The notes under the pieces were generated by a model. That model ran no database searches. It had not been told where the DNA came from and saw nothing but the letters and a program-made list of their open reading frames with translations. This document shows, piece after piece, positions 14,593 through 14,661 of a DNA stretch of 14,661 bases. The stretch's first letter is position 1. The number at the start of each line of letters is the position of its first letter. Position numbers and translations under genes: made by a program. The stretch is from Candidatus Kaiserbacteria bacterium (GTDB lineage Bacteria; Patescibacteriota; Minisyncoccia; Phycocordibacterales; UBA918): contig SKGH01000093.1 in NCBI GenBank assembly GCA_007117575.1, positions 1 through 14,661 on the forward strand. Reading direction: 5' to 3'.

Positions 14593-14661
14593 ATGCCACG
14601 CATGAATCGAGTTGCTGTTGGTGATGTTGTGTACCATGTGCTCAATCGCTCCAATGGTCGG
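14593..14661 (+). CDS. REP-associated tyrosine (Y1, IS200-like) transposase, 5' end only
   Basis: The first 23 codons encode MPRMNRVAVGDVVYHVLNRS followed by NGR, matching the N-terminal signature of RAYT/TnpA_REP proteins (MPR, then YHV-NRGN-R). In this family the Y1 nuclease domain carries an HUH motif and a catalytic tyrosine further downstream, outside this window. RAYTs are single-copy relatives of the IS200/IS605 transposases thought to move short palindromic REP sequences. The gene is truncated by the window edge, so it cannot be judged intact. It lies 166 bp downstream of tRNA-Gln, after a terminator and a 12-bp tandem repeat. No Shine-Dalgarno motif precedes the ATG. Confidence 0.75.
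   Translation, partial: MPRMNRVAVGDVVYHVLNRSNGR

Noticed and set aside
1..14661. Recoded TGA (as in some Patescibacteria), because TGA stops are nearly absent
   Set aside because: All genes are full-length under the standard code without reading through TGA, and 11 genes are too few to infer recoding. Genome-wide stop usage and a search for a tRNA with anticodon UCA would settle it.
1..14661. CRISPR array, prophage, toxin-antitoxin pair or defence island
   Set aside because: No regularly spaced repeats, phage structural genes, or small paired toxin-antitoxin frames were seen; gene content is housekeeping apart from the repeats and the partial transposase.

Overview
The window reads as a chromosomal segment of a Candidate Phyla Radiation (Patescibacteria) bacterium, most likely of the Parcubacteria group. 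This is inferred from the compact housekeeping genes, the small membrane-protein pair at 10686-11509 (an arrangement I associate with Parcubacteria), a DnaX without its zinc module, a Rel without its C-terminal regulatory domains, and start codons with almost no Shine-Dalgarno motifs. No species is claimed.

Layout. 1-114: unassigned left edge. 115-196: tRNA-Leu(CAA), minus strand. 335-1777: parB, plus strand, convergent with the minus-strand block dprA (7154-6285), topA (6169-3818), relA/spoT (3392-1833). A 64-bp divergent promoter region (7155-7218) separates that block from a plus-strand run: serS, an ftsQ-like gene, dus, two small membrane proteins, an S11 DD-peptidase, dnaX and a histidine phosphatase (7219-14253). 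Then come tRNA-Gln(CTG) (14353-14426), a probable terminator, and the 5' end of a REP-associated (Y1) transposase that runs off the right edge at 14593.

The genes are core functions: chromosome segregation (ParB), replication (DnaX), topology (TopA), DNA uptake and recombination (DprA), the stringent response (Rel), tRNA charging and modification (SerS, Dus), and cell division and wall (FtsQ-like, DD-peptidase).

The accessory content sits in the 425-bp topA-relA gap and at the right edge. The gap holds two inverted-repeat elements with flanking direct repeats. One (3605-3822) appears to have inserted into the last codons of topA. Removing it with one copy of its 5-bp duplication restores an alternative in-frame TAA two codons later. 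The smaller one (3472-3565) has termini resembling sequence just upstream of the Y1 transposase gene. I found no CRISPR array, prophage, defence cluster or clearly new multigene system.
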